This document shows positions 21,641 through 35,597 of a DNA stretch of 64,000 bases, in pieces; the stretch's first letter is position 1; each line of letters begins with the position of its first letter. Made by a program: the position numbers and the translations under genes. Source of the stretch: Pegea sp. RAD2-039 (Eukaryota; Chordata; Thaliacea; Salpida; Salpidae). Location of the stretch: the NCBI GenBank assembly GCA_034620365.1, contig JAQGEQ010000283.1:434001-498000 (forward strand). Direction: 5' to 3'. The notes under the pieces are model-generated. The model was not told the DNA's origin. It saw only the letters and a program-made list of their open reading frames with translations, and searched no databases.

Positions 21641-24055
21641 AGAAACAAAATAATCTTTGCATGCAAATTCTGATGATGATATTAAAGTTATAGAAGCTTT
21701 TACCATTATGATTTTGTTGCTTGTTGATTGTTATTTGAATGCTTTTACTGCTTTGTGCTCAATATCATAGCACATTACATTTTTTTATTATTATAAAGTA
21801 GCTACGTAAAATAAAGTAACTGCAAAATCCATACTTTGTAAAAGTATTTGTTCATTTACTTTTAATTTTTATAAATATTTTTTGAAAGTTACAAACAAAG
21901 AATAAATTTCAAGAAATACTTACAGATATTAATCATTTAAAGTTTTTTTTATAAAACCTCTGAAAAACTATTCTAAAAGGTATTATTATTTTTTGATGAT
22001 TTCGAGGTTATGTTTGGCTGAATACAGTAATTAATTACTAGAAAAACTTGATTTCAGAAAAAAGAATATTAAAGTGATATAACAACTATGTACCACCTTC
22101 AAAGCAATGATTAAGTGAAGTATTAAGATAGAATTTCAAGAATAGCAGTAAGAGGTACATTTTAGTTCACAAAGCTACAAACAATAAGTGGAAAAGTAGT
22201 GTTGTTATTGTTAGTAGTGATAGTAGAATATTTTACCATTTACGTAATTGTTTCATCCCCTATTACTCAATATACCTAGTTCATTCTGTAGTCGGCACTG
22301 GTTTGTTAATAGTGTGTTGTTAGTTATCTTCGTTATTAGTTTCCTTTTACAAATTGAATAAAGTTAAAGATGAAAGTTTTCAGATATGGAGTTTTTATAC
22401 CAGATTTTCAAAACTGTTCAAAATAATAGTTTTAGCTAAATGCTCTTGGCTGTCAAATTATTAGAATTGAATTAATTTTTGTTAGTTTATATTGCCCTAT
22501 CTGTATGTATCCACAATTTGTTTACATATTAATGGTAATTAAATTGTTAATTTTCTTTAGTTGAGTTTTTTTTAACTTCTTCTGTATTATATTTTGTTTT
22601 TAAAGTTTCAATTTTCATTTCCATTTATTTTCTGCATTATAAGTAAATCAAAATCAACACTTAAATTTGAATTTATTGAGTATATTGAAAATATTGAGTT
22701 TATTATATTTATCATTAAAACATAAAAAACACTTTTAATACGTTTTTTGAATTAATTGTTGCTCTCAATCTATGTTACATCATAAGTTTAATTTTTGTTG
22801 AAAAATTAGCACTTAGATATTGGATAAAACTATTAAGTATTTCTTTTTTAAATCTTTAGAAGTAGGGTCTACATTGTTTTCATCGGTTTGAACAGTTTAA
22901 GCCTTTTTCCTGCTTCCATAAATTTTATAAACTAAATTTTAAAATTTAGTTTACAACTCTTTTTATAAAGGTATCACGCTGATCAAACTAGTTTAAACAA
23001 TACAAACAGAGATAAAATAAGTACATCTTGCTCTGATTAAGATATTAGTAAGACTACAAAAGCAGTCAAAGAAAAATATACCAGACTTTTAGTCGAAATT
23101 CAAATCGTTTACACCATGAAAGAATTTTCAAGAATAAAAAAGAATATGTTGATCTGTAAATGTATGATATTTTGGAAAACCCGTATATTATGTTGCTATT
23201 GTATTTAAAATTATGAAGAAGTGACTAGGTTAAAATCTAAAGTTTGGAAAATTAAATAAATATTTGATTTACTTTTTAAAAACTATTTAGTTTTTACTAT
23301 TTAGATCTAAAGTTTTGAAATATAAAGAATTATTTATTTGCTTTTAAAAAAAATTTAGTTTTTATTCTCAAATTGATAAATTTGATCAAAAATTATAATA
23401 AAAATAATTACAAGATAAATAATTACATAATCGTTAATAGGTAATAAATAGTGAGAATATAACAGCTAAAGTAACTGGAATACAAGATCTTAATAAACAG
23501 ATTTATAATCACTTTTGCTTCAACAATATCTACTTAAAAATACATTTGGTAAATTATCTAAACACTGATTACAGTTTCTGATACAATTAATGTCAGTGGA
23601 TTGATTCAGTCAGAGAAAGACTTCATTTAATTCTTTCTAAGCGTTGAGCAAGGCTAACAGACAAAAGTTGTCCTAAATTCTTTAATTTGATGCTGCAAAT
23701 GGTGCCACTGTCATCTTCTCAATGGCTGCAGTAACCGCTTTGCATAGCTCCTTCAGGTTATTTGGGGGTTAATATCGGCTAGTTTAAGTTATGAGTTTGT
23801 GGTTTACAAAAAGGTTGTATAAAAATAAATTAATTAAATTTTGTGAGAAATGTTTTATTGATTGTTTTCTTTACATCATTTGATATCAATTTATTTCTAG
23901 ATTTTTCATCCTAAGGTTCTTAATTTCTAAACAAATTGTTTAATTGAAATTTTAAAATAGCTTTACGTTTTGATCAGATTTTTGGTAATTTGATTTAAAG
24001 GCAAATTTACATTTTGCTTTAGATTAAAGCAGTCAAAGCTCAATAGGAAAGTAAT
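21641..24055. repeat. distal upstream repeat of gene B
   Basis: Parallel to 7090-9550. Its first 0.7 kb is mirrored at 25990-26700 upstream of C. The mirror stops near 25990, so the rest (about 22380-24050) has no counterpart beside C. Contains the GC-richer island near 23690-23780. Confidence 0.65.
23076..23159 (+). pseudogene. C2H2 half-finger relic
   Basis: Reads FSRNSNRLHHER and then runs to a TAA at 23157-23159, matching the 3' half of the relic at 8551-8730. The preceding finger, present in that copy, is deleted here. Non-functional. Confidence 0.65.
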
Positions 24056-24059
24056 CTTC

Positions 24060-25115
24060 AAAAACTTTTGGAAAAATTATATATTTGAAACATTGTGGAA
24101 ACAAAAAAACTCACTTGCACGTAAATTATGATGACAGGATCAAAGTTCTAGAAGTTTCTGCTGTTTGGTTTTTGTAGCTTGTCGATTATTATTTGAATGC
24201 TACTGCTTTGATATCAATATATTTTTTCTTAATATTTTTTAACAGAGAAAACTAAACTTCATATGAAGCTAGTTTTTATTTTTTTTCAGTATTTTGTATT
24301 TTAAAGGGCTAATAAAAAGCAATAATATGAAAGAAAGTACAGATTATTCATTTAGAAATATTCTATAAAAACATATGAAGAATTCCTTAAAAGTAATATG
24401 AAATCTCTATCTTAATTATGCTTTAAACAAAAAAAAACTACTATCGAAAAATGATACATGCACAGTTCAGTTTTTGTATGAGTTCGATTATTGTTAACAG
24501 AGAACTCTTACTAAGGTTTTGGAAAAATGTTTAACTTTGAGTTAAGACGTTAATTTTCGATTATATTGGTTTGATTTAGTTAAAAAATTTCTTTTTTTGG
24601 ACTCCTTGAGAGCAATTTATTTATTAAATTCTAACTAAAAGCTTAACTAAAACCTAAAGATAAAATGATTTCAATGAAAAAATGAATATTAGTCTACAAC
24701 TATGAGCATACTCATATTAAAAACAAACTCTAAAAGCAATTATTTGATAATTTTGTTATGAAGCAAAAACCTTACAAATAGCTAATGTCAACACAAACCT
24801 ATTTACAAATTCACATAAACTAATCCTAAAAAAATAAAATGATTTGATTGCAATTAAAAGTTGTCATTTGTTTAAATCTGAAGAATCCTTAGTATTTAAT
24901 ATTTTAATAAGTAAGAATGCAAACAAATAATTAACTTAAACAAACAAGAAAAAAAGGAAATTGTTATCATAACAATAACTTTGAGGTAAATGAAATACCA
25001 AGTCTTACAACATTTTCTTTTTACATTTCCAACTCAAATAATAATAATAGTTATTATTTGTGAGAATTTGTGTCAGCGACAGGTAACATTAGGCACTCTC
25101 CGTCGCGTTTATTGC
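24060..25115 (+). repeat. diverged R4 repeat copy near the centre of the inverted duplication
   Basis: Shares order and landmarks with 36870-37945: the atgatgacag and aagttctagaag stretches at the left, and cgtttattgcaataaataaa at the right end (about 25107-25126). Identity is clearly lower than between the other copies. No gene. Confidence 0.55.
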
Positions 25116-25990
25116 AATAAATAAAATAAAATAAAATAAATTAAGATAAATAAATGCTTATAAAATTTAAAAAACAAATAAATAAATCAGTGTTTACAAA
25201 TACTGAATTTATTCTGTACTTGTAATAACTTTCTTTTAGAGTTGTAGAGAAAAAAACTTATTCTACAAAAATTTACAAATTTCACTTAAGTGATAATTCA
25301 TTGAAGACAATATTGATAAATATTCTTAATTTAAAAACTATTGAAGAAACCGCCAATTAAAGAAAAATATTTGGTCAATTTTTCTGGTCAATGTGTGGTC
25401 TTCATGAGGTTTTTAGCTTGTTAAATGGTTAAAGTCTTAATGGTTTAACAAATATGTATTCATTAGTTTTTATTTAAAAAAAAGTTCAAAAAGTTATTAT
25501 ATCTCCGTTGCAGATTAAATGTTTAAAATTATTTTGTAAATGTAGTAGTTGTTTTGAGAAAAGTTTTTAATAATTCTCTGCTTCCTTAATTGTTTAATAT
25601 AAATATACATTGTATTGATAAAAACCTAATCTGTTTCATATATAATTTTTCAAAAAAACAACTTTCTGAATTTTGGTTAGGTATCTTTTTCTTACGACTT
25701 TTAGTTTTTGAAATCGTAACACTGAGAAGTATATGACTGTATTGCTTAGAAAGTTTAAGATTGTGTATCCTCTATATGTGTAACGTGACTTTATTCACTC
25801 TTATATTCGAAACCTTAAAAACAGTATTCAACCATCTAATAACAATATGCAGAACCATCAGAAAATTAAATGATAAATTAAACGTGTGTGTGCATGTTGT
25901 TATGTAAAATTTATTTATAGAAAGTTAATTTTCGGTTTCTTAATTCGAATAAATCACATTTTCCCAACTCTAATGATAAAAACTCTTTAA
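25116..25990. other. central AT-rich sequence with an AAAT microsatellite
   Basis: Begins with an (AAAT)n tract at about 25119-25143 and otherwise shows no gene or recognised repeat. Homology between the arms of the inverted duplication resumes near 25990. Confidence 0.4.
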
Positions 25991-27960
25991 AGAAGCTTTA
26001 TTCAATTTGCAAAGGGAAACTAATAACGAAGATAACTAATAAAACACTACTAACCAACCAGTGTTGACTACAGAATGAACAACGTATATAGAGTAATAGG
26101 GGATGAAGCATTTACGTAAATGGTAAAATATTCTACTGTCACTTCTAACAATAACAACACTACTTTTCAACCTATTGTTTGTATCTTTGTGAACCAAAAT
26201 GTACCTCTTACTGCTCTTTTGAAATTAAATCTTAGCACATCACTTAATCATTGCTTAGTAGGTGGTACATAGTTGTTATATCACTTTAATATTCTTTTTT
26301 GTGAAATCAAGTTATTCTAGCAATTAATTACTGTATTCAGTCAAACATACCCACAAACTCATCAAAAAATAATAATACCTTTTAGAATAGCTTTTAGAGG
26401 TTTTAAAAAAAAAAAACCTTAAATGATTAATATCTATAAGTATTTCATGAAATTTATTGTTTATTTGTAACTTTAAAAAATATAAAATACTAAAAATAAT
26501 AAAAACTGATTGAACAAATACTCTTACAAAGTTTGGATTTTGCAGTTACTTGATAATAATAAAAAGATTTATTGTACTAAAATATTAAGATCAAAGCAGT
26601 AAAGGCATCAAAATGTTAATCAGCAAACAACAAAATCATAATAGCAAAAGCTTCTATAACTTTAATATTATCATCAGAATTTGCGTGCAAAGATTTTTGT
26701 GTTTCTAACATTGCTTTCAAAATTAGAATTTCTCCAAACTGTTTTGAAGATTTATAAATCACTTTTATAAATCAAACATATATATATTCCTAAGAAGACT
26801 TTGACCAAAAGTTATTATGTTTGGTAACGTCATTTGTGTTATATATTTTATCATAACTTATTTTAAATTATAAGGTTTTGTTGCTCTCTTTTGTCTCTTT
26901 TTGTTACTTGCAAACTTAATGCCAACAGAGAAAAATGATTGTTGTTAGATGATCATGAATGATTTTCGATGTTTTGTAAACTTATGTAGCTTGCTTAATT
27001 TTATAGGACAATTGTTAGTATTGATTTTTGAGAAGTATTTGCTGGTATAGCGTTTAAACATGAACTTTTTTAAAATAAAAGTTTGTAGTAAATGTTTATA
27101 ACAGTCAAAATATTAGACTTTAAGTCAATCTTTGTTCGTTTATATTGGCTTGTAAGTTATAAATTCTATATAGATTTCCATGATATTTAAATATGTATTT
27201 TTTGAGGTTGAGCTTATCGTTTCTAAATTAAATCTAATGTATATTCAATAAGTCAATATTAAGTCTTGACTTTTAATTAGAATATTCTCTAACTATAACT
27301 AAAATATAATTTATATATAAACATAACTAAGTATATATGTAATTAAAAATAACTAGAAATAGTTTGATTTATTTTTTTATTAATCGTTGCTCACTATTAA
27401 TGTAACATCATACAGGTGAATTCTATTGAGGACTTTACACTTGAATATGAGATAAATAACTGAAGATTAAAACCTGTAAAATTAATTTTATCTTTTTGTT
27501 GATCTATTTTAAACACTGTTAAATCTTATATCTATTAAATACTTTTTATTTTTTAGTTTCTGAACTCATGTTATCATTTTCACAAGCAAACGTGTTTTGC
27601 CCTCGAAAATGCTACATGTAAAACAATAATGCCTTTTCTATAGAAGAATTTATTTCTATTTCTTTAATATAGAATTGGAAATTTTGTTGTCTAAATATTG
27701 AACTATCACCAACAATTTGTGAAAATACTCGGAAAAGTTTACAAAACATTTTTCTTCAAATTCGGTTTAAACAAAAATATGTATATAGAACATCATAAGT
27801 TTCTGGTTAAGACTTTTACAAAACTTGATCTAAACTTGATTGTTATAATTAGTAAAGTAACTTTGTTCATATAAAAATAATATATCACTTAAAAGTAAAA
27901 CTATTTTATGCACATTTGAAAATTAAGAAAGTTCTTTTTCTTCAGCCTATTAACTTGAAA
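25991..27960 (+). repeat. 5' flank of ZNF gene C
   Basis: Mirror image of 20317-22360 upstream of B and parallel to 39210-41196 upstream of E. Contains the island at 27560-27645 and a 3' splice site (ttctttttcttcag) ending at 27945. No gene. Confidence 0.75.
27560..27645 (+). promoter_or_regulatory. conserved upstream island (gene C), slightly altered
   Basis: Same block as upstream of the other genes, but the core reads gccctcgaaaatgc instead of gccctcgtaactgc. If the GT there is a splice donor in the paralogs, it is lost here. Confidence 0.45.
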
Positions 27961-29091
27961 ATGAACTTGATACAAGGCAGCAACTTTGCACGAAAAAGAA
28001 AACTGTCATTAGATGATGATGAGAAAAGTTTTAATAATAAAACTGCAGAAAAGAAAATTTTGGCAAACACTTCTGGTGGAGTATATAGCTTGTTTAAAAG
28101 TCATGTTGATCAAAGTATTTTAAGTAATGCTAAAGAAATTCCAACAAATACAAGTTGCCATTATAAAGAGACTAACAGCCATAAAACAGCATTCAAAAGG
28201 AAAGAAAATAATGAAGAAAACAAACAATCATCTAATTTCAAAATCAAATATGAATGCTTAGACTGTAACAAGAAATTTAAATTCAAATCTCAGCTTGTTT
28301 ATCATGAAAGAACTCATACTGGCAAGAAGCCATATGAATGTATTGTTTGTGAAAGAAAGTTTAGTCGAAAAACCCATTTGTTATGTCATGAAAGAACTCA
28401 TACTGGTGAGAAACCATATGAATGCATTGTTTGTGAAAGAAAATTTAGTCAAAGATCTAGTCTTTTAAGTCATGAAAGAACTCATACTGGCGAGAAGCCA
28501 TATGAATGTATTGTTTGTGAAAGAAAGTTTAGTCAAAAAACCCATTTGTTATGTCATGAAAGAACTCATACTGGTGAGAAGCCATATGAATGTATTGTTT
28601 GTGAAAGAAAGTTTAGTCGAAAAACCCATTTGCTATGTCATGAAAGAACTCATACTGGTGAGAAACCATATGAATGCATTGTTTGTGAAAGAAAATTTAG
28701 TCAAAGATCTAGTCTTTTAAGTCATGAAAGAACTCATACTGGTGAGAAGCCATATGAATGTATTGTTTGTGAAAGAAAGTTTAGTCAAAAAACCCATTTG
28801 TTATGTCATGAAAGAACCCATACTGGTGAGAAGCCATATGAATGCATTGTTTGTGAAAGAAAATTTAGTCAAAGATCTAGTCTTTTAAATCATGAAAGAA
28901 CTCATACTGGCGAGAAGCCATATGAATGTATTGTTTGTGAAAGAAAGTTTAGTCAAAAAACCCATTTGTTATGTCATGAAAGAACCCATACTGGTGAGAA
29001 GCCATATGAATGTATTGTTTGTGGAAGAAAATTTAGTCAAAATTCCAGTCTTTCATACCACAAAAGAACTCATTTTAATCATAAGAAGTAA
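27961..29091 (+). CDS. ZNF gene C: 10-finger C2H2 protein (376 aa)
   Basis: Probable nuclear DNA-binding protein with the family's 96-residue N-terminus and ten fingers, all zinc ligands present, ending FNHKK. Contact residues: FSQY, RTHC, QSSS, QTHC, RTHC, QSSS, QTHC, QSSN, QTHC, QSSY. The array is built from an alternating two-finger module (xTHC plus QSSx) of 168 bp, nearly identical in DNA, so it expanded very recently by slippage or unequal exchange. The ATG at 27961 is chosen by alignment with the paralogs and lies 15 nt after the acceptor. An in-frame upstream TTG at 27916 is rejected because it is on the intron side. It converges with D. Five fingers shorter than B and E, with the same two end fingers. 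Confidence 0.9.
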   Translation: MNLIQGSNFARKRKLSLDDDEKSFNNKTAEKKILANTSGGVYSLFKSHVDQSILSNAKEIPTNTSCHYKETNSHKTAFKRKENNEENKQSSNFKIKYECLDCNKKFKFKSQLVYHERTHTGKKPYECIVCERKFSRKTHLLCHERTHTGEKPYECIVCERKFSQRSSLLSHERTHTGEKPYECIVCERKFSQKTHLLCHERTHTGEKPYECIVCERKFSRKTHLLCHERTHTGEKPYECIVCERKFSQRSSLLSHERTHTGEKPYECIVCERKFSQKTHLLCHERTHTGEKPYECIVCERKFSQRSSLLNHERTHTGEKPYECIVCERKFSQKTHLLCHERTHTGEKPYECIVCGRKFSQNSSLSYHKRTHFNHKK

Positions 29092-32000
29092 AATCATTTT
29101 GCTGGTAAACGTTTACTCACAATTCAAGTATGGGTAAATAAAAATGTGTTTAAACTAATAAGTAACTTAACTATATAAAGAGATTTGAGTTTAAAGGAAA
29201 CATAATAATAATTTTTTGTTTGGCTGGTTGTTGCAATTTATGGTTTAATAAAGCTATTTTAATGATTGCTCTATTATTGAAATGGTGTGTAAGTCTACAA
29301 TACATAATAATGGTTTTAAATTTAATATTTTACTTTGAATTAAAGTTGGTAGTCTCATGTTGTTATTTTCGTGCATTATTTTTGTAAACTATTAAAAAAT
29401 TTGTTTGTATTCCTTAATTTTCAAAGTTTATATTTTAAGTATTTGTTAACATCTTCTTTTATTTTTCAACAAGTTTTTGAAAGTAATTATATTTTCTTAG
29501 TTGATACAGGCAGTTGAAATTGTGGTTACTTTTTAGTTACCCTCTAAAGATTCGTTAAATCCTTATATGTTTGTAAAACTGATTAATTTTGTGTTTTGTT
29601 TTTATTATGAAAGTAAAACTACAGTTTTTAGTAATTATTGCAATTTTTATGAGAACTAATTTTTGAAATCTTAAAATCTATTTCCATTCTTGAAATGCTT
29701 GTTAGAGATAATAACAATAAACGTTATTATCCTTTTCATACTATAAATTTAGAAAATGAAGTTTTTTAACATTCCATATTATCGACAATTACATCATCAT
29801 AAATAAATCATCTTCTATAAAACTTGACTATTTCTTACCCAAATAGTTAGATCAAAATTAACAGATTGAGTTTTTTAAATAGTTTAAATTATTTTATAAT
29901 TTTATAACTTCAGAAGTACGGCAGAAAAACTAATATTTTCTTATCGGTTACTACTCCATCATTTTTAAACTTTACGATTAAAATTTTTGTAAGCAAGTTG
30001 CTAGAGTGTTTTAAACTGTTCGGTTTACTACTTCTACGTTAGATACATAACTGTAGATCCATTTCAGCTCTTGGTAATTCTAAATATCGAACCAACCATT
30101 AAGTTGCTAATTTAAATGGAACTCTAATTATCACAACAAACCAAAACACCTAACCAAACCATCGATGCAGTAACTGATTATAACTATAAAGATATTATTC
30201 CTTAGTTGAAATAATCTTATGAAAAAGTCTTATGAAATAACATTTGTTTGGAATGAAGAATTTACTACTAAATCTAAACTTTAAATAATAAAAATAAGCA
30301 TTTAAAGTTGCTAATACCAACAAAACAGCCAAAATGTCTTAAGACAGATACCTTCCAAAGAGTGAATTTTGAACAATTTTGAATCTTGATATAAAGTTTT
30401 ACAATATGAGTTAGTATTTTTAAGTTAAAAAATTTAATAAAAATACTTACTTCAAATTTGAAATACTCTTATAAGTTATATTATTTTATAGATTTTTGAG
30501 ATACACATCTCACTTTTTGTAACGTTGTTTTTTGAATTTTATTTTGTGAAGATTTATCAATTCTTAATTATTACTTTAAAATCATTCATAAAACCATCAA
30601 TGTAACAAATCAATATTTATCAGTACGTCTGATGTATTGGAATTACATTAAGAAAACTAGGATATAAGAAAAAATATAAAAAAGGAAAATCATTCTATCT
30701 CATTTAGCAACTTATTCCTTTGTTCGAGATTTAAAGATGAAAAAACATCCGATTAACGAATAAAAGAACCGATAAAAGAACATAGATACTAAAGCGATCA
30801 AAAGGATCTACAGAAAAATAAAAAAAGTCTGACATTAAAATGTACAAATCTTGTATTATTTTGTGTAGAAATATATGTGTGAAGAAGTAAGAACTAAAAA
30901 TACAAACAAATTTGAAGTTTAAGTAATGAAACAAAATGGTTCAAAAACATTGTAGCAATTTAAAGCAATTTCATCGATTAGATTAAAATGGACTGGTAAC
31001 AAATTAGCATTTATTAGTTCTCCTGTTTTACGTATAAAGTTATAAAATAAGTAAAGCAATTCAAACTGTTTAAGCAACTCAATATGTTAATTCGTAAGAT
31101 GTTTATTTCAAAAGACTAATCGCGTAAGTTATGGACTAGTACTATTGAAGATGATTTTATTTCATACAGCATATTATATATAATAATTTTAATATATCAA
31201 CCAATTTTTTTATATGGTTTATTATATTAAATATACATTAAATAAAACCAGAAATCTACAACCAATTTCTAAAATCAAAGAAGTAATGTCAATAAATAAA
31301 GTCCAGATTATTAAGAAACGAAATTTGTAAAATCTAACCGTGACTAAAAGAAGCTTCGGAAAAACTGCATAAGTGGTAAGGTTACACAAACCAGCACAAA
31401 ATGATAGGCAAAGATCATATTATATTAATTGATTTTTAGATAAATTTGTACATAAGCTTCCTTCAAGTTAGAAAGAATTACTTCAAGGGTCTCTTTATCA
31501 CAGGCGTTTTAAGTTATTTTGTTTTTAAATGAACTACAAAGTACAATAATTTGCTCTTACGACAACTATAGGCTACAAAATTATGTTATCAAATATTTTG
31601 ATGTTCTTAAAAAGAAATATATAATTTTGTCAATTTTAGTTTGTTTTATCTAATAACTTAAACTGTATACATTAGTTTTAGTTTCATTAATAGGTAAAGT
31701 TAAAGCAGAGCAACTTTTTATATAAATGTGTTTGATACGCTTAGCTAATAGTTTTCATTTTTGAGTTATATTTCATTTAAGTAAAATTATTTTTGCTACT
31801 TGATAGAAAAACAAGTTCTACTTTATTTGTATTTGTACAAATAAAACGTGTTAAAAATATAACTAAATAATAAACATTTCAAAAAGCAGTTAGATGAGTC
31901 GTCTTTATTTCGTCGTTTGAAGTTTCTGACAAAAGTTAAATCAGAAACTGTGATCTGAGATTAACGGGTTGCTGAAAGTTTTCATAATTGAAAGAGAATA

Positions 32001-34690
32001 TTTGATTAACTAACTCGTAGTAGAAAGTTAAAATGATATGAAGATGAAAAACAAATGATAATAAAACTCAGAAACAACTTTTTCATTGATTTGTTTACAA
32101 CGGATATTTAAACCTTTTATCAGCAAATGAATGAAAGTAATATAAAAAATGTTTCTAAGAAAAGAGCTGAACATCATCTTCAAAATTTCCATCAATAAAA
32201 TTTATTTTAAATAATAAATTAAAAATTAGCTTTCGTTCAAAATCAGCAGTGGTTTTTACAATCCTCTTAAGACTTAAAAAATATCGTGAATTATTATCAA
32301 AAACATGAAATAAAAAAGGCTTATTAGAATTACTAACCATTATTAGCCAGCTTCAAAGGATATTTGTAATAAAACTTAAAGCAGTTTTTGAATTAGTAAA
32401 GTAATATCATTGTTAGCAGATACATTTTTGAGTTAATAAATGGTGTTAGGGAGGATAACATAAATTTGTTTCAACATGACCTAGTTAAAGTACTTAAAAC
32501 CCAAATCAAGCAAATTCTAGGCATTAATTTATATAAGAATAGCAGAGCAAGATAATCCAAAAAACAAATCACACCAGAATCAATATTTCACTTTTCATTT
32601 CATTTTCATTTAGCTAAAACTATGTGTTAAGAGATCTTTCCAAATTGTATTAGCAGAATACAAACCTTCACTTGGTTTAAAGTAGATGATTATTTAAAAA
32701 CTTTTACTTTTTGGTATGTCAAGAATGTTTAAAATAATTTTTTAAGATATGTCATGTAATACAATTATTAGTTAAAAGATTAAGGAGAGGTCGAAAATAC
32801 CTACCTTGCTTGATAACAGTAACCAACTTGTGGTGGAACCAAAGAATAAAGTTATCCTTGATTGATTATCAATGAGGTAAACTGAAATTGATTTTTCTCA
32901 AATGATAAAAAATTAAATTGTTTAAGCAAAGCACTGATTTAGTAACCATAAGGAATATGTTCCAAAGGTAGAATAATCTTAAGAAATAACATTTGTTTTA
33001 GAATAAAGTATTTGAAACAAGCAAAACAAGTTAAATTGTTTCAATGATCATATTAAGCACAACAAATAATGTTAAATATAACTAATTCTAAATAATAAAT
33101 AATAAAAACAATTGTTAAAAGTTACTAATACCAACAAAAAAACAAAACGACTCCAGGATGACACCAGTCGAAAAAGTAATTTATAAAAAGTCTTTCATCG
33201 TAGTATCAAGTTTTCAATTTGAGTTTGTATATTTAGGTTTAAATCAATTAAACAAAAATTTTTACTTCAAATTTGAATTACTAATTTAAGTTTTTAAATT
33301 TCAAAGTTGTTTTTTCTAAATACACCTCCAGAATTTCCACACATTTTCTTAAATATATTTGAAAAATGCTTTTAAAAATATTGTGAAAAAACGTTTCAAA
33401 AACGTTCAAAAATTGCTATAACATTTAAATAATATATATGATTATTCTTTCCAGTCAAAATGTTAATTATTATATACATAATTTATAATGTTTATTATAA
33501 ACATTATGATTTTTGGCTAAGATATCGTGTGGATAGATGTGTTAAATCATCTTTTCGTTTATCTAATAAAATTTCCAGTTTTCTAATATTGTAAACAATA
33601 AACTGAAGTATTTTTGAAACATATTTTTTATGAATTAAATTCTACATAATGGTTTTTTTACGTCATCCACAAACTTGTGCTGATTATTAAAAAACTTATT
33701 TTAAAGATAAACTAAGAGACTTTGTCAACAAATTCGGTGAATTTGTAGATTGCATTATTTAAAGACATCGGCAATCTAAAGTTAGATGTTTTGGTTTTAT
33801 CTTTTTTGCTGAAAGTAATTCAGTGGAAAATGTATTTGTGTTTAGATATACTGAAAGTAATTTAAGAAAAATGAAATATTATTAAATCTAATTTGACAAC
33901 TTAAAAAAATACTATTATAAAATATTTTAAACTGAACTTACTGGCAAACGTTAAGCAAGTATTTCTTCTTCTGACGTAATAACTGGCTTGCTAACAAAGT
34001 TTAATAAAATTAGATAATTATTTCAATTTTTCATTAACTCAATCTTTTAAGTTAGTTTTAACCATTCGGGTAATAAACTGCTTAATGCTATAGCAGAAGG
34101 GATTAATTATGATGCAATGATTTATTAAAAAGCATTTATTTCTAAAATGAAATGATAAACAAAATCGCATTAGGTTTGAAATAAGAGATTCTATGAATTA
34201 AAACTTTATTTTCTTGAAATTATTTTGAGTATCTACTAAAAACTGAAGTTTCAATTAAAAAAATAAAAATAGATTGTAAAGAGTAATAAGTTGCAAAAAT
34301 TTAAAAAGTTTTAAACGGATTTCTAAACAAAACTAAAATTTACCAGCAGTTTGCACAGCATTGATTAACTAAGAGATTAAAATCTAAATACAGAAACTTT
34401 TTGATAATAAATAAAGTGCATTAAAAAACTTGTGAGTTCAAAAAAACTTGGAATAAGAATGGAATAAGATATAGTTCGTTTACAAATAAGAATTACAAAC
34501 CGCCGATCACAAACAATAAAATAAAAAATAACTTTTCAAATCATTATTATTTACTGTAACATACACCATTTGATCAATAAAACAAATATAAATAAAATAA
34601 AAACAGCTCAAACTGAAAAAACAATTTTAAAAATTATATTTTTAAACCCTCTGATCTTAACAAAGCTATTTATTCATTCTTATAAATTGT
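29092..34690. repeat. ZNF convergent spacer, copy 2 (C/D)
   Basis: Inverted copy of 13141-18765 and direct copy of most of 55441-61400. It differs from copy 1 by a replaced block at about 33350-33600, shared instead with about 60150-60300. That block includes the near-perfect palindrome ataatgttta-tta-taaacattat at 33485-33507. Frames at 30731-30934 and 32155-32340 are not supported as genes. Confidence 0.8.
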
Positions 34691-34803
34691 GAGTAAACTT
34701 TTACCAGCAAAATGATCTAACTTTTTCTGAGAAACATGCATCACTTCATGGTGTAATCGACTTGAATTTCAACAAAAATTTTTTTTCACAAAAAAATATA
34801 TTC
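34691..34803 (-). pseudogene. vestigial last finger downstream of gene D
   Basis: Minus-strand relic equivalent to 13021-13140, with the same NSSRL-like and SQKKLDH-like pieces but shifted frame and stops. It was cut off by the TAG at 34804-34806. Confidence 0.6.
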
Positions 34804-35597
34804 CTATGGTTTCTCGCCAGTATGAGTTCTTTCATGAGTTAAAAGATTGGAATTACGTGCAAATTTTCTTCCACAAACTATACATTCATATGGCTTCTCA
34901 CCAGTATGGGTTCTTTCATGACATATAAGACTAGACCTATGACTAAATTTCTTTTCACAAACAATACATTCAAATGGCTTCTCACCAGTATGAGTTCTTT
35001 CATGATTTAAAAGACTAGAATTATCTGCAAATTTTCTTTCACAAACATTGCATTCATATGGCTTCTCACCAGTATGAGTTCTTTCATGGCTTAACAAATG
35101 TGCGTTTTGACTAAACTTCTTTTCACAAACAATGCATTCATATGGCTTCTCACCACTATGAGTTCTTTCATGACATAACAAATGGGTTTTTTGACTAAAT
35201 TTTCTTTCACAAACTTTACATTCATATGGCTTCTCACCAGTATGAGTTCTTTCATGATAAATAAGCTGAGATTTGAATTTAAATTTCTTATTACAGTCTA
35301 AGCATTCATATTTGATTTTGAAATTAGATGATTGTTTGTTTTCTTCATAATTTTCTTTGCCTTTGAATGCTTTTTTATCGCTGTTAGTCTCTTTATAAGG
35401 GAAACTTGTAGTAGTTGGAATTTCTTTAGTATTATTTAAACTAGTTTGATCAGCATGACTTTTATACAAGCTATGTACTCCACCAGAAGTGTTTACCAAA
35501 TTTGTCTCTTCTGCAGTTTCATTATTAAACCTTTTCTCATCATCAACTAATGACAATTTCCTTTTCGGTCAAATTTGATCTCTTCTATTATATTCAT
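34804..35597 (-). pseudogene. ZNF gene D: 6-finger C2H2 gene with an N-terminal frameshift
   Basis: Minus strand. The aligned ATG is at 35595-35597, 15 nt after a TAG acceptor. A single missing base in the A-run of the RKxKLS codons (about 35561-35566) puts the start out of frame and reaches TAG within about 17 codons. Downstream the frame is fully open: the rest of the N-terminus and six fingers with contact residues FSQY, QTHC, QAHS, DSSN, HSSC, RSNT, ending GEKP-TAG. No in-frame ATG exists before the fingers. With the missing base it would have the 96-residue N-terminus. Closest relative is G, with which it shares the HSGEKP linker and the last two fingers. A consensus error in a homopolymer is an alternative to a real lesion. 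Confidence 0.8.

Noticed and set aside
27916..27960. Upstream in-frame extension of gene C (and similar ones for A, B and E)
   Set aside because: The extension lies on the intron side of the 3' splice site and, for C and E, begins at TTG; the paralogs agree on the MN(L/F) start.
27961..29091. CRISPR-like regular repeat in the ZNF genes
   Set aside because: The 84-bp periodicity is the codons of 28-residue zinc fingers in an open reading frame, in eukaryotic DNA.
28472..29137. Frames reading [17 protein letters not shown]
   Set aside because: Out-of-frame shadows of the [16 protein letters not shown] codons; the same pattern occurs at 12824, 42212 and 55240.
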